From positions 594,501-658,500 of the forward strand of contig CAJQUW010005234.1 in assembly GCA_907163375.1 (NCBI GenBank): DNA of 64,000 nt. Direction: 5' to 3'. Shown here piece by piece: positions 1-12,496 of the stretch; position 1 is the first letter of the stretch, and every line of letters begins with the position of its first letter. The position numbers and the translations under genes were made by a program. Below the pieces are notes generated by a model that worked only from the letters and a program-made list of their open reading frames with translations, searched no databases and was not told the DNA's origin. The stretch is from Prostheceraeus crozeri (Eukaryota > Platyhelminthes > Polycladida > Euryleptidae).

Positions 1-2930
1 GCGTGCGCAGCTCCATTGCTAACTGTTTTGATCACCATTGATCACATCTACTGTAATAGATGGATTTCATTGTATGAGAAAGTTGCAGCATCACATTGGA
101 AGTTCAAACATGCCACTCCTTCATTATTTCAACTGTTGATGGAAAGCACATCTGATACCTGATTCGACCTTCAATAAATTTTTCTAGGGACTGGAAGTGC
201 ATTGAGTCACAATTTGAATTGACAAGGATGAATATGATGTTACAAACATTATTTGTTATCTTAACATAAGAATAAACTGAGTATATAGTGATGAAAAAGA
301 GTCTGTCGGGAGATGTAGGCCTATAATTTGTGATGGTGGCATATTGGAAGAAATCCTTGCCTATGCGAATACTTATCACAGGGATTGAAAACACTCATTG
401 TAGGGATTTTAATTTAATGCATTGACAGGATGGGCAAAATTGATTGGCTAGTAGATTGATTACTTGATCACTTATTATTGAAATCAGATTTTAGTCATTT
501 TAGGTTTATAGGATTACCTTTATGCAAATGATCGTCTTTAAGTGAAGGTGTCTTTTTTGAAAATAGGGGATGACAGCAATTTTTTATCGCAAGTAAAAAT
601 TTCAAACATGCACAATCATTATGAACAACATCGTGCAAAATTATAAACAATTATAAACCTCCTTTAATTGTTTCAATAATTACTTGTTTTCCATCCATCT
701 TGGGTGGTTAATTGAGCAAATACCGTATATCACAGCTTAATACATTCTCGAATATAAAGCCGAAAACAAATTTTGCTATTTTTTAAGAGAATTGCAATTG
801 TATCACGGCTACACAAGCATATCATGCTACGCTTTCAGCTAGCATATTTAATTTGCTTGGCCGCATGCATTTTTTTCAACTATTTCATGAATTGTTAGCG
901 TCTACATGCAATCAGTAGCATGGATACTGTATATGCGAGTAAATGAAAAACTAGACAAAAAATGTCTCAAATGATCAAAAGAGTCAAATGAAATTCGCCT
1001 TTGAGATTTCAGAATGTCGCCTACAATATAAAGGACCTTTCTGTCTGCTCAATTTTTATTTCAGACCACTTTGGTGATTGTTGCTTTTAAACTTTGATTA
1101 ACCTTCGCCCATTGGGGTGCCTTTTCCTAGCGCGCCCCACTGCGGATGGTGGGGAACATCCACGCCCCCTGTGGATCTCCCAAACCATTGCAACAATTCT
1201 GCCATACCACACATTAATCGAGTTGGCATTGAGAAGGGACTCAGAAAAGTTCAAAGATCAAAAAACGCCAATTTTTTTTAGCAAATTTCCTTCAGATCAT
1301 TATTTGAAATGGAAAATGACAACAAAAACCAATAAACCATGTACTAATCGAAAGATCTGGTGAAGGTGGCTAATGAAGCAATGATTATTAATCGCTCTGA
1401 GATTACATCATTGTATGAGGTTAAAGGTCAAATAATTCAAACTTTTAGTTCAACTCAAATGCCACTAAAATCGCATATTTTAGTATTCAGTTTTTGCAGG
1501 TGAAGAAACAACCCGATTCGGTGTCTTCTATCGAGACAATGAGGCTAAAAGCAAAATGATTCTGAAGAATTTCAATAATTACTGATCAGATGCAGAACTA
1601 ATAAGTGCAAAAATAACAAAAAATCATATTTGAAATTTGAATTTCAAATTTCAAACATGCATGCAAAAAAGCAGATGATTTCAAATTCAATGATTTTACG
1701 TTTGTGAATATCTCTATATTATGGAAGAATGCCTTATGTGATCTCAACTTATTTCATCAAGAAATGATGCCGCAATATATATTAGAAGTGAATATATACT
1801 GATATCAGCCGTAATATTCCAAACATTCAAATTTTAGAATAGCTCTCATGCCAAAAGTATTTTGCCAAATTTATTATCCTTCAGTCAAATGTTGCATAAT
1901 ACTTAGAAAGTAGGCTACTAGAAATCTGGTGACTATAATTTGTCGGGCAAAAGACGCCCCCCCCCGCAGTGGAGCGATGGTCTGGTTTAGTTCCTTGAAA
2001 AACCGCATTATTCATTGAATTCAAATGCTATTGTTTTTCGCATGAAGAAGGAAAATAATTTGCCGGCGAATTTTGTTACAGCTACACTCAGCAAATTAAC
2101 CGAACAGGAAAGAATATTAGAGTACATCACTGAAATGTCTTTGACTTACATGAAGTCTGTAACTAAATCTGTAAAATTGTGTTGAATGTCAGTAAATTAG
2201 TGCATGTCGTAGAACTGAATCTTTTAAACATGTCATTTCGTGTCAATCTGCAAGCTGTCCAGATTTCAGTTCCTTAAGAAATGCATCATCAAATATAAAC
2301 TTACATAACCAGCATTTCAAGTTTTGTTGAATCAACCTGTTTCATTATTTAACTTATGGCATCTTAATATTTTGCTCTGCAAATTAAATTGATGCATCTG
2401 AGGCAGTCATACACCCTGACAATCGTTTGACCTATACACAGGGAGTCATGCTGGCAAGCAATTGTTAGCGTCATGGACTAATGCTTTTACCGTTGAAACT
2501 CAGCACACACAACTTTCGGCAATATTGTTTCAGTTATCTCTTGCGGCTCTAATAATCTAGCCGAACATATTAAGGTAAGTGTCAGCTCTCATCATGGAAA
2601 TCATGTTTCCTTTTGTTTAATTTGAATTACCCGTAAGGGTTATGGCTACTTTGATGATAGTGATTAATCGCCAGCAGCTCCGAGCTTTCACATAATATGG
2701 GTCCTTCTAGAATATCCAATACCGAGTATTAAGATAATTCCATTTTTGTGATAAGGCTTTATTTAAGATGCATTCGGCATTGACGTCCAAATAAAGAGAT
2801 TCAGTATTGATACTTCATAATTATGAAGTTATCAAAATCGAAATTTTGAAGTCTGAATAGGCCTAAATTGAAATTGCATAGATTGAATATAATGCAACTT
2901 ACATCGAATCCCAGTGTTCATGCAAATGAT
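1..2930. other. Host intergenic DNA, no gene supported
   Basis: AT-rich sequence with short open frames only, none with a recognisable motif or codon pattern. Two small GC-rich patches stand out (about 1108-1180 and a C-run near 1957-1970); they share the word CCGCAGTGG in opposite orientation but are too short to assign to a repeat family. Confidence 0.6.
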
Positions 2931-3487
2931 CAAATGATAGGACTCCGGCCTATAACTAGTCCCGAAATAATATAATACAATCAAATCATTCTCGTGCATA
3001 GCTGTCACTGTCTTGGCGTCACCTTTCTCCGTCAAACAAAAGTACAAAGACACTGCTGCATGCAAGCCTTGTAGTAGTTGATGGAATGAACCGTGATAGT
3101 AAAAAAAGGATTGTCTTTTCACTCGGTGATCTAGTAGAGAAGACAAGCCTTCCTACCTCGATCACACCTATGCACCAAAGGTCATATCAGAGACAAAAAT
3201 GAAATGCTAGTTTGTCTGAGAACATTACCTCTCACCCTCACGTTAATCGTGTGTGATGTCTCCTCCAAAGCGCATATTAAAATCGAAAGTGTACTTATAT
3301 TTTTTGAAGGATGGGGGATTTTCCTGCCTGGTAGAGACTGGAGAAAAACCGTGCTCAGTACACATCAACAAGATGGGAGGAGCCGTGTCGCATGCATCCA
3401 ACTTAAAGCTACATTTGATAAACTTTCATTGAAAATGATTGATAATTGATACAGCAATGATCACTAAAGATAGGTCCAGGTAAGCCT
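2931..3487. repeat. Dispersed ~555-bp repeat, copy 1
   Basis: Nearly identical to 41718-42277, beginning near CAAATGATAG and ending after GATCACTAAAGATAGG. Both copies hold the same 81-residue open frame (here 3204-3449), which has no recognisable domain and is probably incidental. GGAGTCGGAGTC-type triplets lie beside both copies (3571-3590 here, about 41665-41690 there). No terminal inverted repeat or target duplication could be fixed, so this is called a repeat of unknown class, perhaps a non-autonomous DNA transposon. High identity suggests recent spread or gene conversion. Confidence 0.85.
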
Positions 3488-6400
3488 ACATTGATCTACG
3501 ATGCAGATTGCCAGTTTTTTCAAGAAACGAGGCTATATAATCCTTGTATATAGGTATATAATACACCCGGAGTCGGAGTCGGAGTCCTATTAAAATGATC
3601 GGACTCCGCATCACTGTATTCTAGTTGAAGACAGTTCAAGCCGCAAAGTAGCAATTGGTTATTCAATACCTATACCGATAAAGAAGTTCGATTAAATACA
3701 CATCATGCTTCCTGAAATTTCGATGCTTGAAATTTGCGGAGAGATTGATGAAAATGCTGACAACTATAATCCAACACGACCATACAGAGCAACAAGGACA
3801 CTCACCAATGATGAATCAACACATGTCGCTTCAAATAAATCGCTTAAGTAACATGCGCATCTCATGTATCTTATCGGAGCTATTCTGCAGCTATTCGAAG
3901 AGTCTCCGTTATTTTTTCATATTGACTGGCTTTAAACCATAATTTATTTTTGAAGCTTTCAGGATACATTTTTAAGAAAGCAAGTAAAGAATGAAATTAT
4001 ACCAGATTATTGACTTTAAAATTCTTTTCCTCAGATTTCCTAAGATCCTAAATACCGAATACCACCTGTAAGCCCTTGTGGTATTCTGATAAATCGATGC
4101 ATTTCATTCTTCAAAAAGCAGAATTTAGGGCTTTGTTTAAAGCGACTGGAAATATTTATTATTAACTTAATTAAAGGTGGACAACATCAAAAAGAGCATC
4201 GCAAGATGATCGATTTTCGTTCAATTGTAAGTTTAAGGAATTATTGTTTTACACATTTGTTTGAACAACATTTGTATTGAAATGTAGGCCTTTAAGACAG
4301 TACAATCCAGTTGTAAATGTCTTCTATTTACACATTCCTAATTAAAATGCGGGATGAAAATGGAATAAGAACTATTTGAATCATGAATCACAAACAGCAT
4401 GATAGCTTTCAATGCTGAATAATAATAGTAAATGAGAACAAGGGGAAAATATGAGCAGTATTTAATGAATATACCCGATTAAATTAATTCAACATATCCA
4501 CTGGCCATATAAAATCAATTGCAGGTAATGTTGAGTTACGAAGAGAGTGGAGTTTATTTTGAAGGTGTGTGAATTTCGTCCGCAGATGATTCCACATGTT
4601 AGATGAAATGTCTATCCAGGTCTGCTCGTGGATCTTTAAACGGAGATTAAACTGAATACTATATATCCTATATTGATACTGAATACTATTATTGCCGGTG
4701 CATGCACTAACTGAGAAGAAATGTCAGCAGTGAGTTAAATAGTAGTATTCAATGAATGCCAAAGTAAAACAAACCTAATGTGTTAATTGCGTTTCTAAAA
4801 AGAATAGTTTTGCTTGCATGAAACTTGTATCAAAAAGATTTAGCTTTATTTGCAGCATCAACAAGTTTTATAAGTATAAGGGCACATTGCCACTACATAG
4901 GTACTTTAGCATTGTTTTGGAAAGAAAGTCTTAGAGTCTTGGCAATCAAGATAATAGAGAAACTCAGATGTATCTTAAATATGGCGAAAAACAGTGAAAT
5001 ACGTTTTGGAAGAAATATCAGTGTACGGCTTCAAAGAGAATACTGAATTCAATCTTTTGAGATATGTAGTATAGCATTTTTAGAAGTTGTAATGAGTAAT
5101 TATATCAAAAAGTTAGATCACTAATATTACTAAATACCCTAATTTGCGCTAATATACCTGATTATAAATATATTAAGCTGCATTGCCGACGAAAGAATGA
5201 TTATTATTTCATTGTAAATCGTTAATGAGCTATATGTTAATATCATGACACAAGATAAAGTGCGAATTTATTTCAGATAGCTGTTGCTATCAACGCCAGT
5301 CATGTTGAAATGGATTTTCAATATAACCATTTCCCGCTGTGTTTATTCACTTATCTGTGCATCATTTCATGAACTGAACATTGTCTTGTATCTTTTCCAA
5401 TGTGTAACTAGAATTAGAAAATCCCTTTTAACTCTTATCTCCTATTCTAAACAATAATTCAGTCAGCAGCAAACAATGTTCAAAAGCTATCTAATCAAGT
5501 TTGTTTGCGTCTGAATAATACACTACCATGAATTATATCCCGCTCATGGACGTGGTAGCAGTTAGATGTGAGCAGTGATCACAGCAAGTGAATAATTGAA
5601 CGCAATACGGTCGCTTAGTATTAAAGAGATAGAGTGCGCGGAGAAGTGGAAATTCAAACGACGTCGTTTATCAGGAGAGTGAGTTGTAATTACCAGGTAA
5701 GATCCAACGATGTCTCTCATTAAATATATTTAGATGATAGCACATTTAGTCTACAATCAGACAAATGTAGGCCTGTGCTCTATAATGTTTTATGTTCAGG
5801 CTTGTAAAATTCCATTAATTAACTCCTTTCAAGAAAATAAAAATCAGTTTCGTTCCATGATGGAGCGTTTTCCATGTACTTTAGTGACCCTAAATCACAC
5901 CATGGCAGAGTACATACTCCAATTTCAGATGAAGTTGATGAAATTTGTGTGTTGCCAAGAAGCTTTCAACACATTTACAGTTACATATTTCAACCTTTTA
6001 TGGAAGCTATCACTATAATAAAACCAAATGTAAACCAATGTAATTGTAAATGTGCTTTAGACATGGACATGCTCAGAGATTTTGACATTCTCTTCATTGT
6101 AATTTTCAGAATTCTCATTTAAAAAGATGAGCCAAGAGTGGCTACGCTCTTTCACAATTCAATTTGAAAGTCAAGACAGAAGGCAGTTCCATGCCCGATT
6201 TTCGGTTGATCGATTATGAAACCCTTAATCGTGCAGTTGTTGATGGCGCCATTAATCAATGGATTAGCTGTTGTGTATGCATGGTAACGAACAATGATGC
6301 AGCAATGGTTGCAGTAACAATAAGGTTCTTTATTTGCCTCACTTGGGAAAATTGAATAATGGGCCTACTTCTACATCTGTAGAACTGCCAATAAAATTCT

Positions 6401-6979
6401 ATGGAAATCACCATTCCTCATTGTTATCGTCGTTTATGTGTGAAACAAATGAGTAGCATTTCAATCAAATTCGTTGATCACTATAGCAAATTTAGATTGA
6501 GGCAAACGGCTTTTTAAATAATTGAAGCAATGTCTGTCGTTGATGAATTTGTACACCGCAAACACAACTATTCTCGAAATCATAATCTATTGAAAGTTAA
6601 AATAAGTCAAAGGAAAAAAGTTAACACCCGAACGTTTTCGCCGGCTCTTCTCAAGGGTGGACACCGGTTAACTGACAATAACACACTAATGCAATCGACA
6701 CTGACACAGCGAAATGATAGCAACTCATACTAACATAGAAATCTACCAAGGCAAAGCAAGAGAGAAAATAAATTGTTTCTGGATACACAAAGCAAGTTTG
6801 TACAATTTTTATCAGCAATGCCTCCAAAATGCTTAGAAGAAAAACAGAGTCAGAATGAGCCAATACAGAAAAATGACTGACTGGAGGAACAGACTTGTCA
6901 AAAAGGTTGCAGGACATAACATGCCTGGTAACAGCGCTTGTGTAGATAATAAATAGGAATATAAGAAATGATATTCTGC
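3488..6979. other. Host intergenic DNA, no gene supported
   Basis: Long AT-rich stretch. Open frames of 60-95 codons occur on both strands but overlap each other without codon bias or known motifs. No RNA gene, intron pair or transposon end was recognised. Confidence 0.5.
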
Positions 6980-7760
6980 GTTAATCAATGTCTTCAACGC
7001 AATAAATTCACTGAAATTAGACAAGTCAACCGGTCATGATCAGATTCCTCCTCAGCTTTTGCGTATTGGTGAGTGCATTTTGAGGGCTTCGATTTCTCAG
7101 ATTGCAAACTAAAATGCATCTGTTGCTCAAAGAGCACTCCCTGGTGAACTCAAATTCGCAAAAATCCATCGAATTCCATAGAACTCCTAACCTTAGTGAT
7201 CTGCGTCCAAAAGTCTCTGGGCCATCGGCATTGAGAAGTTTTAGAGAAATTAGTGTCAAGCAATGTAAAAACTTGTTTGATCGAATGCTGCGGTGCCGAA
7301 CAGCATGCGTACAGGCTTTTAAGATCCACAAGGAGTGCCCTAGTGGCTATCATTCATGAAACTAAAATTCTCATGGAAAATTATCTTATGGATATTATTG
7401 ATGTACGTGTTTCTTGCTTAGATTTGACGAAAGCTTTCGACAATGATTCATATAAGTGGTAATTGGCTTTGGTAATTGACTGAAGTCTAATTTGACTAAT
7501 CAGTCACCGTTTATATCCCTTAAATTGTCATCTTGGTGTTGCATCTGATGTCGTTTCAGGAGTGCCTCAAAGGTCAACTCTTGGACCATATCTATTCAAC
7601 GCTACAATGGAATGTGTTTCTTCGAATGACTTATGTTAAGTTGTAAAGTATGCTGATGATTTTACTGTCATTGCACCAATTCTCTGTAGCAATCCTACAA
7701 AGTTTGATACAGATGATGCTATATTCTGTCTTTTCAAGATTGGTCTAACTATCAACATGA
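6980..7760 (+). pseudogene. Decayed LINE (non-LTR) reverse transcriptase
   Basis: Several reverse-transcriptase blocks lie in order on the plus strand. From 7020 the frame reads DKSTGHDQIPPQLLRIG, a block typical of LINE RT N-terminal fingers. At about 7320-7460 comes RSTRSALVAIIHE and then CLDLTKAFDN (motif A). Near 7558 is GVPQRSTLGPYLFN (motif B), and YADDF lies at 7649-7663 (motif C with both catalytic aspartates). The blocks are in different frames with stops between them, so this is a dead copy. No endonuclease domain or poly(A) tail was found, which suggests a 5'-truncated insertion. The clade (Jockey, CR1 or RTE-like) cannot be set by eye. Confidence 0.85.
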
Positions 7761-9868
7761 AAAGAGTGAACACATAATGAGTGCAAATATTTTCTGTTTG
7801 AAACGATGTCAAATTTCAAAATGCCAACCTTGTGAAGATATTTGGTTTTGTATTGCATGACATTTTGTCTTGAGATTACCAAATCTCCCAAGTTTTGAAG
7901 AAATCCTCACCTCGCTTGCATAATTCGAGTCCTGATACCTACACTGAATAGAAAAGATCAAGCAAATGTTAATCATTCATTGATTACCAACTTGATTCTG
8001 ATTGCATCACCTGCCTCTGGCCGTTCAACTGTGAAATTGTTGACAAAATTATTTCTCGTTAACACTCGTCGCACTGTATATACTCGTATTCTGTCTAACG
8101 AAACTGACGTTAAGCATCTGATGATGTTCAGGACATTATTTTGTCGATACTCAAATACAGTATTGATTGCAGCACTTTGTTTGATTAAAAATGAGGATTT
8201 GTTGATGCCAATCATTTGCGGTTCAGAATGCTAATGTAGGAATATTCAAAACACGTACTTCTATTCTCCCCCCGCGACATTTTTGGTTGTTGGCACCTGC
8301 GAGTGTTGCATGGTCAACGATCTTCTCTTGCTCAAATGCAGTCTCATTACCGTCGCAAACGCTCTCAGTGTGTAGCATTCCTCTCGTTTATAGAAAATTT
8401 ACAACATTTGCTTTGTCGCTCACTGTAAGGCCCGCATTAATAACACACGTTGTTCCTGAAGTCTAAGGTAGTGGAAATTGCCTTCAGCTTTGGTAACTTT
8501 TTCCGTCACCTAAGCTGTTGGTATATTTACTGATTTACCTGCAACTGTAGGTAATTCCCCGTAGGTATATATATGAACTATTTATAGTTCGCTATTAATA
8601 CGGCCGTAAGTGTAGACAACAATCACACGAAGTTCATGATGTATCTTGTATTCAAACTCGACATCAAAGGGATCAATCCTTCTTCCCAGGGTTCAAGTAA
8701 AACTTCTCAGTGGTGTTGTACTATCACTCAGTGACATATCAAGTCTACTAGTATTCTAAATCCAGTGTGACTGATTAGTTTGACGAAATTTAATGAATTT
8801 GGAAAAATTGGAAAAAAATGGGCGCGGAAGAATAGAAGAACCCCACAGTATTAGACAGGTCGTCTCTTCTTCTGTTTTACAAGAAAGGAAGCATTGGAAC
8901 ATGCAACGATAATGAAATGGCAGAATCTGCTGACATAATACCGCAGCAATCGAACAATGAACAGCCAAGACAGCTCAACATTAAGCACGCCAAGTTGTGA
9001 GAAGTTTCAGTGACTGTTGTCAACCGGACCACACACCAAAGAGGTACAGACGATGTCAAGTTCTGCAGAGATGTTTGTGAACGTTTTTTCGTGCGCCTGC
9101 TATCTTTTTCAATAATGATCGGAGGAGCCAACATTATCGAGAAAACTTTTGTGCAATGATCTGAAATCTTCGAATCTGAAGGAACCGTGGCGGTCGGAGA
9201 GATGTGAGAGCTCAATTATCTATCCACTAAACAGCTTGATTCCTGAAGAGATACGCACCAGCAAACATTATTGCATCTCTTTTAGTTGCACAAGCAGATA
9301 CTTTAACTCATTATTTCCATGGTCATGTATTCTGTTCAATCAGCAATTGTGTCAGTCCACAACTAACAAATGAAGTTTGATTTGATTTTTCCATATGTCA
9401 CGAATTGACTGCACTTTTGTCGTTCGTTATCTATTTCTATAATGCTATCTTCATTGTTGTAGCTTGAAATATATGCGAAATTCAATTTATTGATAAACAT
9501 CCTTTGTCTTTATCTCATTTTGGACTTACCACAATCGAACTCATCATGTACATGTAGTGCAAAGATACTTCCACGATCAGTAACAACAAGATAGTATTAC
9601 TAATAATTTCTGATAAGTCAATTCAATTTCTGATAAGCTTATATCGATGAATCAGATGGAGCATGCTCGGATTGTTCCAACCATAGAGTTAAGGTAAACC
9701 GTCGACTCAAAAAATGTATCTGTATACAGTGAAAATTAATTACTTTATGACTAAACCCCAAAATGCACATACGTAGCCTATACGAGTTGCAACTCTGCCA
9801 CCTACAAAACACAGGTAGCAACGAACTTATATTCAATATCAGTGGCATGCTGACATTACTTCCTTGAT
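7761..9868. other. Host intergenic DNA, no gene supported
   Basis: May include unrecognised 3' sequence of the preceding LINE up to about 8450, but no conserved motif could be read there. The rest is AT-rich without convincing coding sequence. It ends at the target-site duplication of Polinton 1. Confidence 0.5.
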
Positions 9869-9874
9869 GAGGAC
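9869..9874. repeat. Target-site duplication, left copy (GAGGAC)
   Basis: GAGGAC stands directly outside the left terminal repeat and again at 32060-32065 outside the right one. A 6-bp duplication is the size expected for Polinton integration. The two copies are identical. Confidence 0.95.
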
Positions 9875-10788
9875 AGTGATGGGAAGAAGACCGTTACAAG
9901 ACAAGACAAATTCAGAAAAATTGGTATTTTTAAAAACGACATAAATTCATGACTTTTAACCCTTTTTCAGGTTTTTAAGACCTAAATTCATGAATTTAGA
10001 CCGTTCCAGGACAAGACAAATTCAGAAAAATTGGTATTTTTAAAAACGACATAAATTCATGACTTTTAACCCCTTTTCAGGTTTTTAAGACCTAAATTCA
10101 TGAATTTAGACCGTTCCAGGACACCGAAAAATTCAGAAAAATTGGAATCTTTAAAAACGACATAAATTCATGAATTTTAACCCTTTTACAGGTTTTTAAG
10201 ACCTAAATTCATGAATTTAGACCGTTCCAGGACACCGAAAAATTCAGAAAAATTGGTATCTTTAAAAACGAAATAAATTCATGAATTTTAACCCTTTTTC
10301 AGGTTTTTAAAACCTAAATTCATAAATTTTGACCATTTAAAAAGTACCATTTTTTGAAAAATTGGGTATTTTTAAAAACGATTAAATTCATGAATTTTGG
10401 TCATTTTTTCAGGTTATGAAGACCTAAATTCATAAATTTAGGCGTTTTTAAAAATACCCAATTTTTCAAATTTTTCAAAATTTCAAATTTGTGATTATGA
10501 CATTTTACTCTTAAAATCATGACCGTTCCAGGACACCGAAAAAATCAGAAAAGTTAAGAATCTCAAAATTTGAGAATTACAATTTTCACCCTTAAAATCA
10601 TGACCGTTCCAGGACACCGAAAATCATAAAAGTTAAGAATCTCAAATTTGAGAATATGACATTTTACTCCCAAAATCATGACCGTTCCAGGACACATCAT
10701 CAAAAAATTGGTATTTTTAAAAACGTCTAAATTCATGAATTTTATCCATTTTTCAGGTTTTAAAATATGAGATAACTAAAATTATGTG
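9875..10788 (+). repeat. Left terminal inverted repeat of Polinton 1
   Basis: Matches the complement of 31467-32059 almost base for base. It is longer than the right arm because the outermost ~105-110 bp unit (GACCGTTCCAGGACAC to the TTCATGAATTT block) is present about four times here (units near 9889, 10008, 10109 and 10219) and once on the right. A second motif series, ATCATGACCGTTCCAGGACA, recurs near 10519, 10602 and 10677 in both arms. Subterminal repeats of this kind are common in Polinton ends and probably act in replication or integrase recognition (inference). Confidence 0.95.
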
Positions 10789-10811
10789 TTTAATAATATT
10801 TGAAGGAATCG

Positions 10812-10898
10812 GCATATTCTTAACAATAAGTTTAGGTGCTTTAACAATTGTTATATCTTCAGGTGTTTTAGTAATTCCTGTTGTTGCTACAGCTTTGC
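10812..10898 (+). pseudogene. Fragment homologous to the membrane-protein gene at the other end
   Basis: About 87 bp just inside the left arm matches, at roughly 90% identity, the transmembrane part of the gene at 30765-31445 in inverted orientation. The encoded piece includes FLTISLGALTIV and SSGVLVIPVVATA. Either the inverted repeat once reached further in, or this is a residue of recombination between ends. From here to 11283 nothing else was recognised. Confidence 0.8.
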
Positions 10899-11283
10899 AC
10901 TCAGATGATCACTCAATTGTAGAGAACATCTGCTTCTCGCATTTATGAAGAAAAGCATTTCAGAGCAAAGAGCTGAACCCCCCCCCCACTCAATCATTTG
11001 AAAGGAAACAATGTATTAAAGAACAAACAGCTGCTACACCCACTTAGACATTTGTAAGACGTGTAATATATATTCAGCAAATCCTACTCCAGCTGCAGTG
11101 CCGTGAAACAATACACAACAACAATAATCGATATGGCTATTTCAAACAATTGTGCTGAAGACTTATTTAATTTAACAGTGTTTCTTATCAGTGAAGGTTG
11201 TGTCAAAACGCTCTCGTCATATATTTCTCAAAATGAGTCAAGATTAATTTGAAGATAGAAGAAAACAATCGTTGCCAGGGAGG

Positions 11284-11580
11284 ATGAAAAAATTACGCGA
11301 GGAAGTGAAGAGGAATATATTTGAGAGGCATGAATTTACAGATTCTTTGAGTGATTTCATAGAGCCAAATGGTGGAGAGGATAATGCAATTGTAAACTTA
11401 CGCAAATTCTTGTTGCATGAAAAAAGAAGCAATTCACTCAGTGTTATGTGTAAAATTTTTATCGGTAAGCACATCAACTATCTTCTATTTCTTTGTGATA
11501 ATGACAAGACATATTTTTATAGTCTCTTAAAGAAAAATGAGATCAATTACCGAAGTTTCACTTGTTATGAAATTAGGTAA
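11284..11580 (+). CDS. Unassigned small protein of Polinton 1 (98 aa)
   Basis: An open frame starting MKKLREEVKRN from the first in-frame ATG. It is basic at the N-terminus and has no recognised domain. A splice-donor-like GTAAGC lies within it (about 11465), so its 3' part could be intronic. It stands alone on the plus strand between the left terminal repeat and the protease genes. Its only support as a gene is length in a compact element; function unknown. Confidence 0.4.
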   Translation: MKKLREEVKRNIFERHEFTDSLSDFIEPNGGEDNAIVNLRKFLLHEKRSNSLSVMCKIFIGKHINYLLFLCDNDKTYFYSLLKKNEINYRSFTCYEIR

Positions 11581-11909
11581 ATCAGCAGACAAATTTCCTA
11601 CGCTTTGTAGGGTGTCTGTTTCTATTGTACTTTTAAAAACTTGACCTAACTATATTGGAAGATTGTGTAAAGCAATTATGTGTCATTCCAAATGATTCCA
11701 TTCTTCTCCCAAACAATGGTATGTCTTTTAACGACAATACTGCGCTGACATATTCAATGGAATTTGGATGTGAATCCTCGCTTTGTTACTGCGATACGGC
11801 CGCACGACTCTTTATTTTCAATGTTAGACCTATGCCATTTATCATTATGATTTTCTTGAACAATGGTGCGCCATTCAGCTAAAATACTGCGTTTCAACCA
11901 ATTAAAGCG

Positions 11910-11926
11910 TGTCCACGGTGTGGACA
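11910..11926. promoter_or_regulatory. 17-bp perfect palindrome, copy 1
   Basis: TGTCCACGGTGTGGACA: two 7-bp perfect arms around a 3-base centre. The identical 17-mer recurs at 12033-12049, upstream of the two plus-strand genes at 12177 and 12497. A paired identical palindrome in an AT-rich region suggests a protein-binding operator or an upstream promoter site (inference). Confidence 0.5.
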
Positions 11927-12032
11927 TGTTGTTAATGCAAATTGTAATATCATAATTAATAGTCGATTGTTTTAAAGAAGTTGAATAGTAGTAGCTGTTT
12001 TTATTTTCCTTTACTGGAGAACGAAAATTCGT

Positions 12033-12049
12033 TGTCCACGGTGTGGACA
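12033..12049. promoter_or_regulatory. 17-bp perfect palindrome, copy 2
   Basis: Identical to 11910-11926, with 123 bp between starts, and 128 bp upstream of the ATG at 12177. The region 11581-12176 otherwise holds no convincing gene. Confidence 0.5.
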
Positions 12050-12176
12050 TCAATATTTGTAGGCTTCTGTGGTTGCATTTTTGTAAATATACATATACCC
12101 AAATTGAAATATCCATGTGTTGTTTTTAATTTCACATTTACGGGAATATAATAGAAACATTTTATCTTCTATAAAA

Positions 12177-12368
12177 ATGAGTAACATTAGAGACTTCCTA
12201 AAAATATACGGCAAACAAACCACGTCAAATTTTGATTTAAAGAAAATTGCTAATCAAATGGGAATAAAGAATTTTCAACTATTGATGAGGGATGAATTAC
12301 AATTGTTAAAAGATGTGCGAAGCACTAGCCCTGGTAATAAATCGATTCCTTACAATGTCACTTTTTAA
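12177..12368 (+). CDS. Stand-alone copy of the protease N-terminal domain (63 aa)
   Basis: Starts MSNIRDFLKIYGKQTT and is closely similar along ~45 residues to the N-terminus of the next gene (shared block NFDLKKIANQ, then GIKNF and LMRDELQ), then ends without a catalytic domain. The first ATG after an AT-rich leader was chosen; the leaders of both genes are also alike near the ATG. It looks like a tandem duplicate that kept only the N-terminal module. That module may be an interaction domain that a free copy could compete for (inference). Not a known stand-alone family to me. Confidence 0.65.
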   Translation: MSNIRDFLKIYGKQTTSNFDLKKIANQMGIKNFQLLMRDELQLLKDVRSTSPGNKSIPYNVTF

Positions 12369-12496
12369 TTTAGATTAAATTAAATCATTTCAAAAACGAA
12401 TAAGTAGTAAGGAAAATCATCATTATGAGACAGTTTTACATTAATTCCCCCTTCAGACTTCTAGGGGTCCCTATAACAAATTTTTTTAATTACAAA

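Noticed and set aside
3204-3449. 81-residue frame conserved between both copies of the dispersed repeat
   Set aside because: Its conservation is explained by the whole repeat being nearly identical; no domain and no start context.
9875-10788. LTR of a retrotransposon
   Set aside because: The arms are inverted rather than direct, start with AG, and give a 6-bp duplication, as in Polintons.
11754-12116. Minus-strand 120-residue frame with a repeated MSTPWT word
   Set aside because: The repeat comes from the two identical DNA palindromes; no codon bias or domain.
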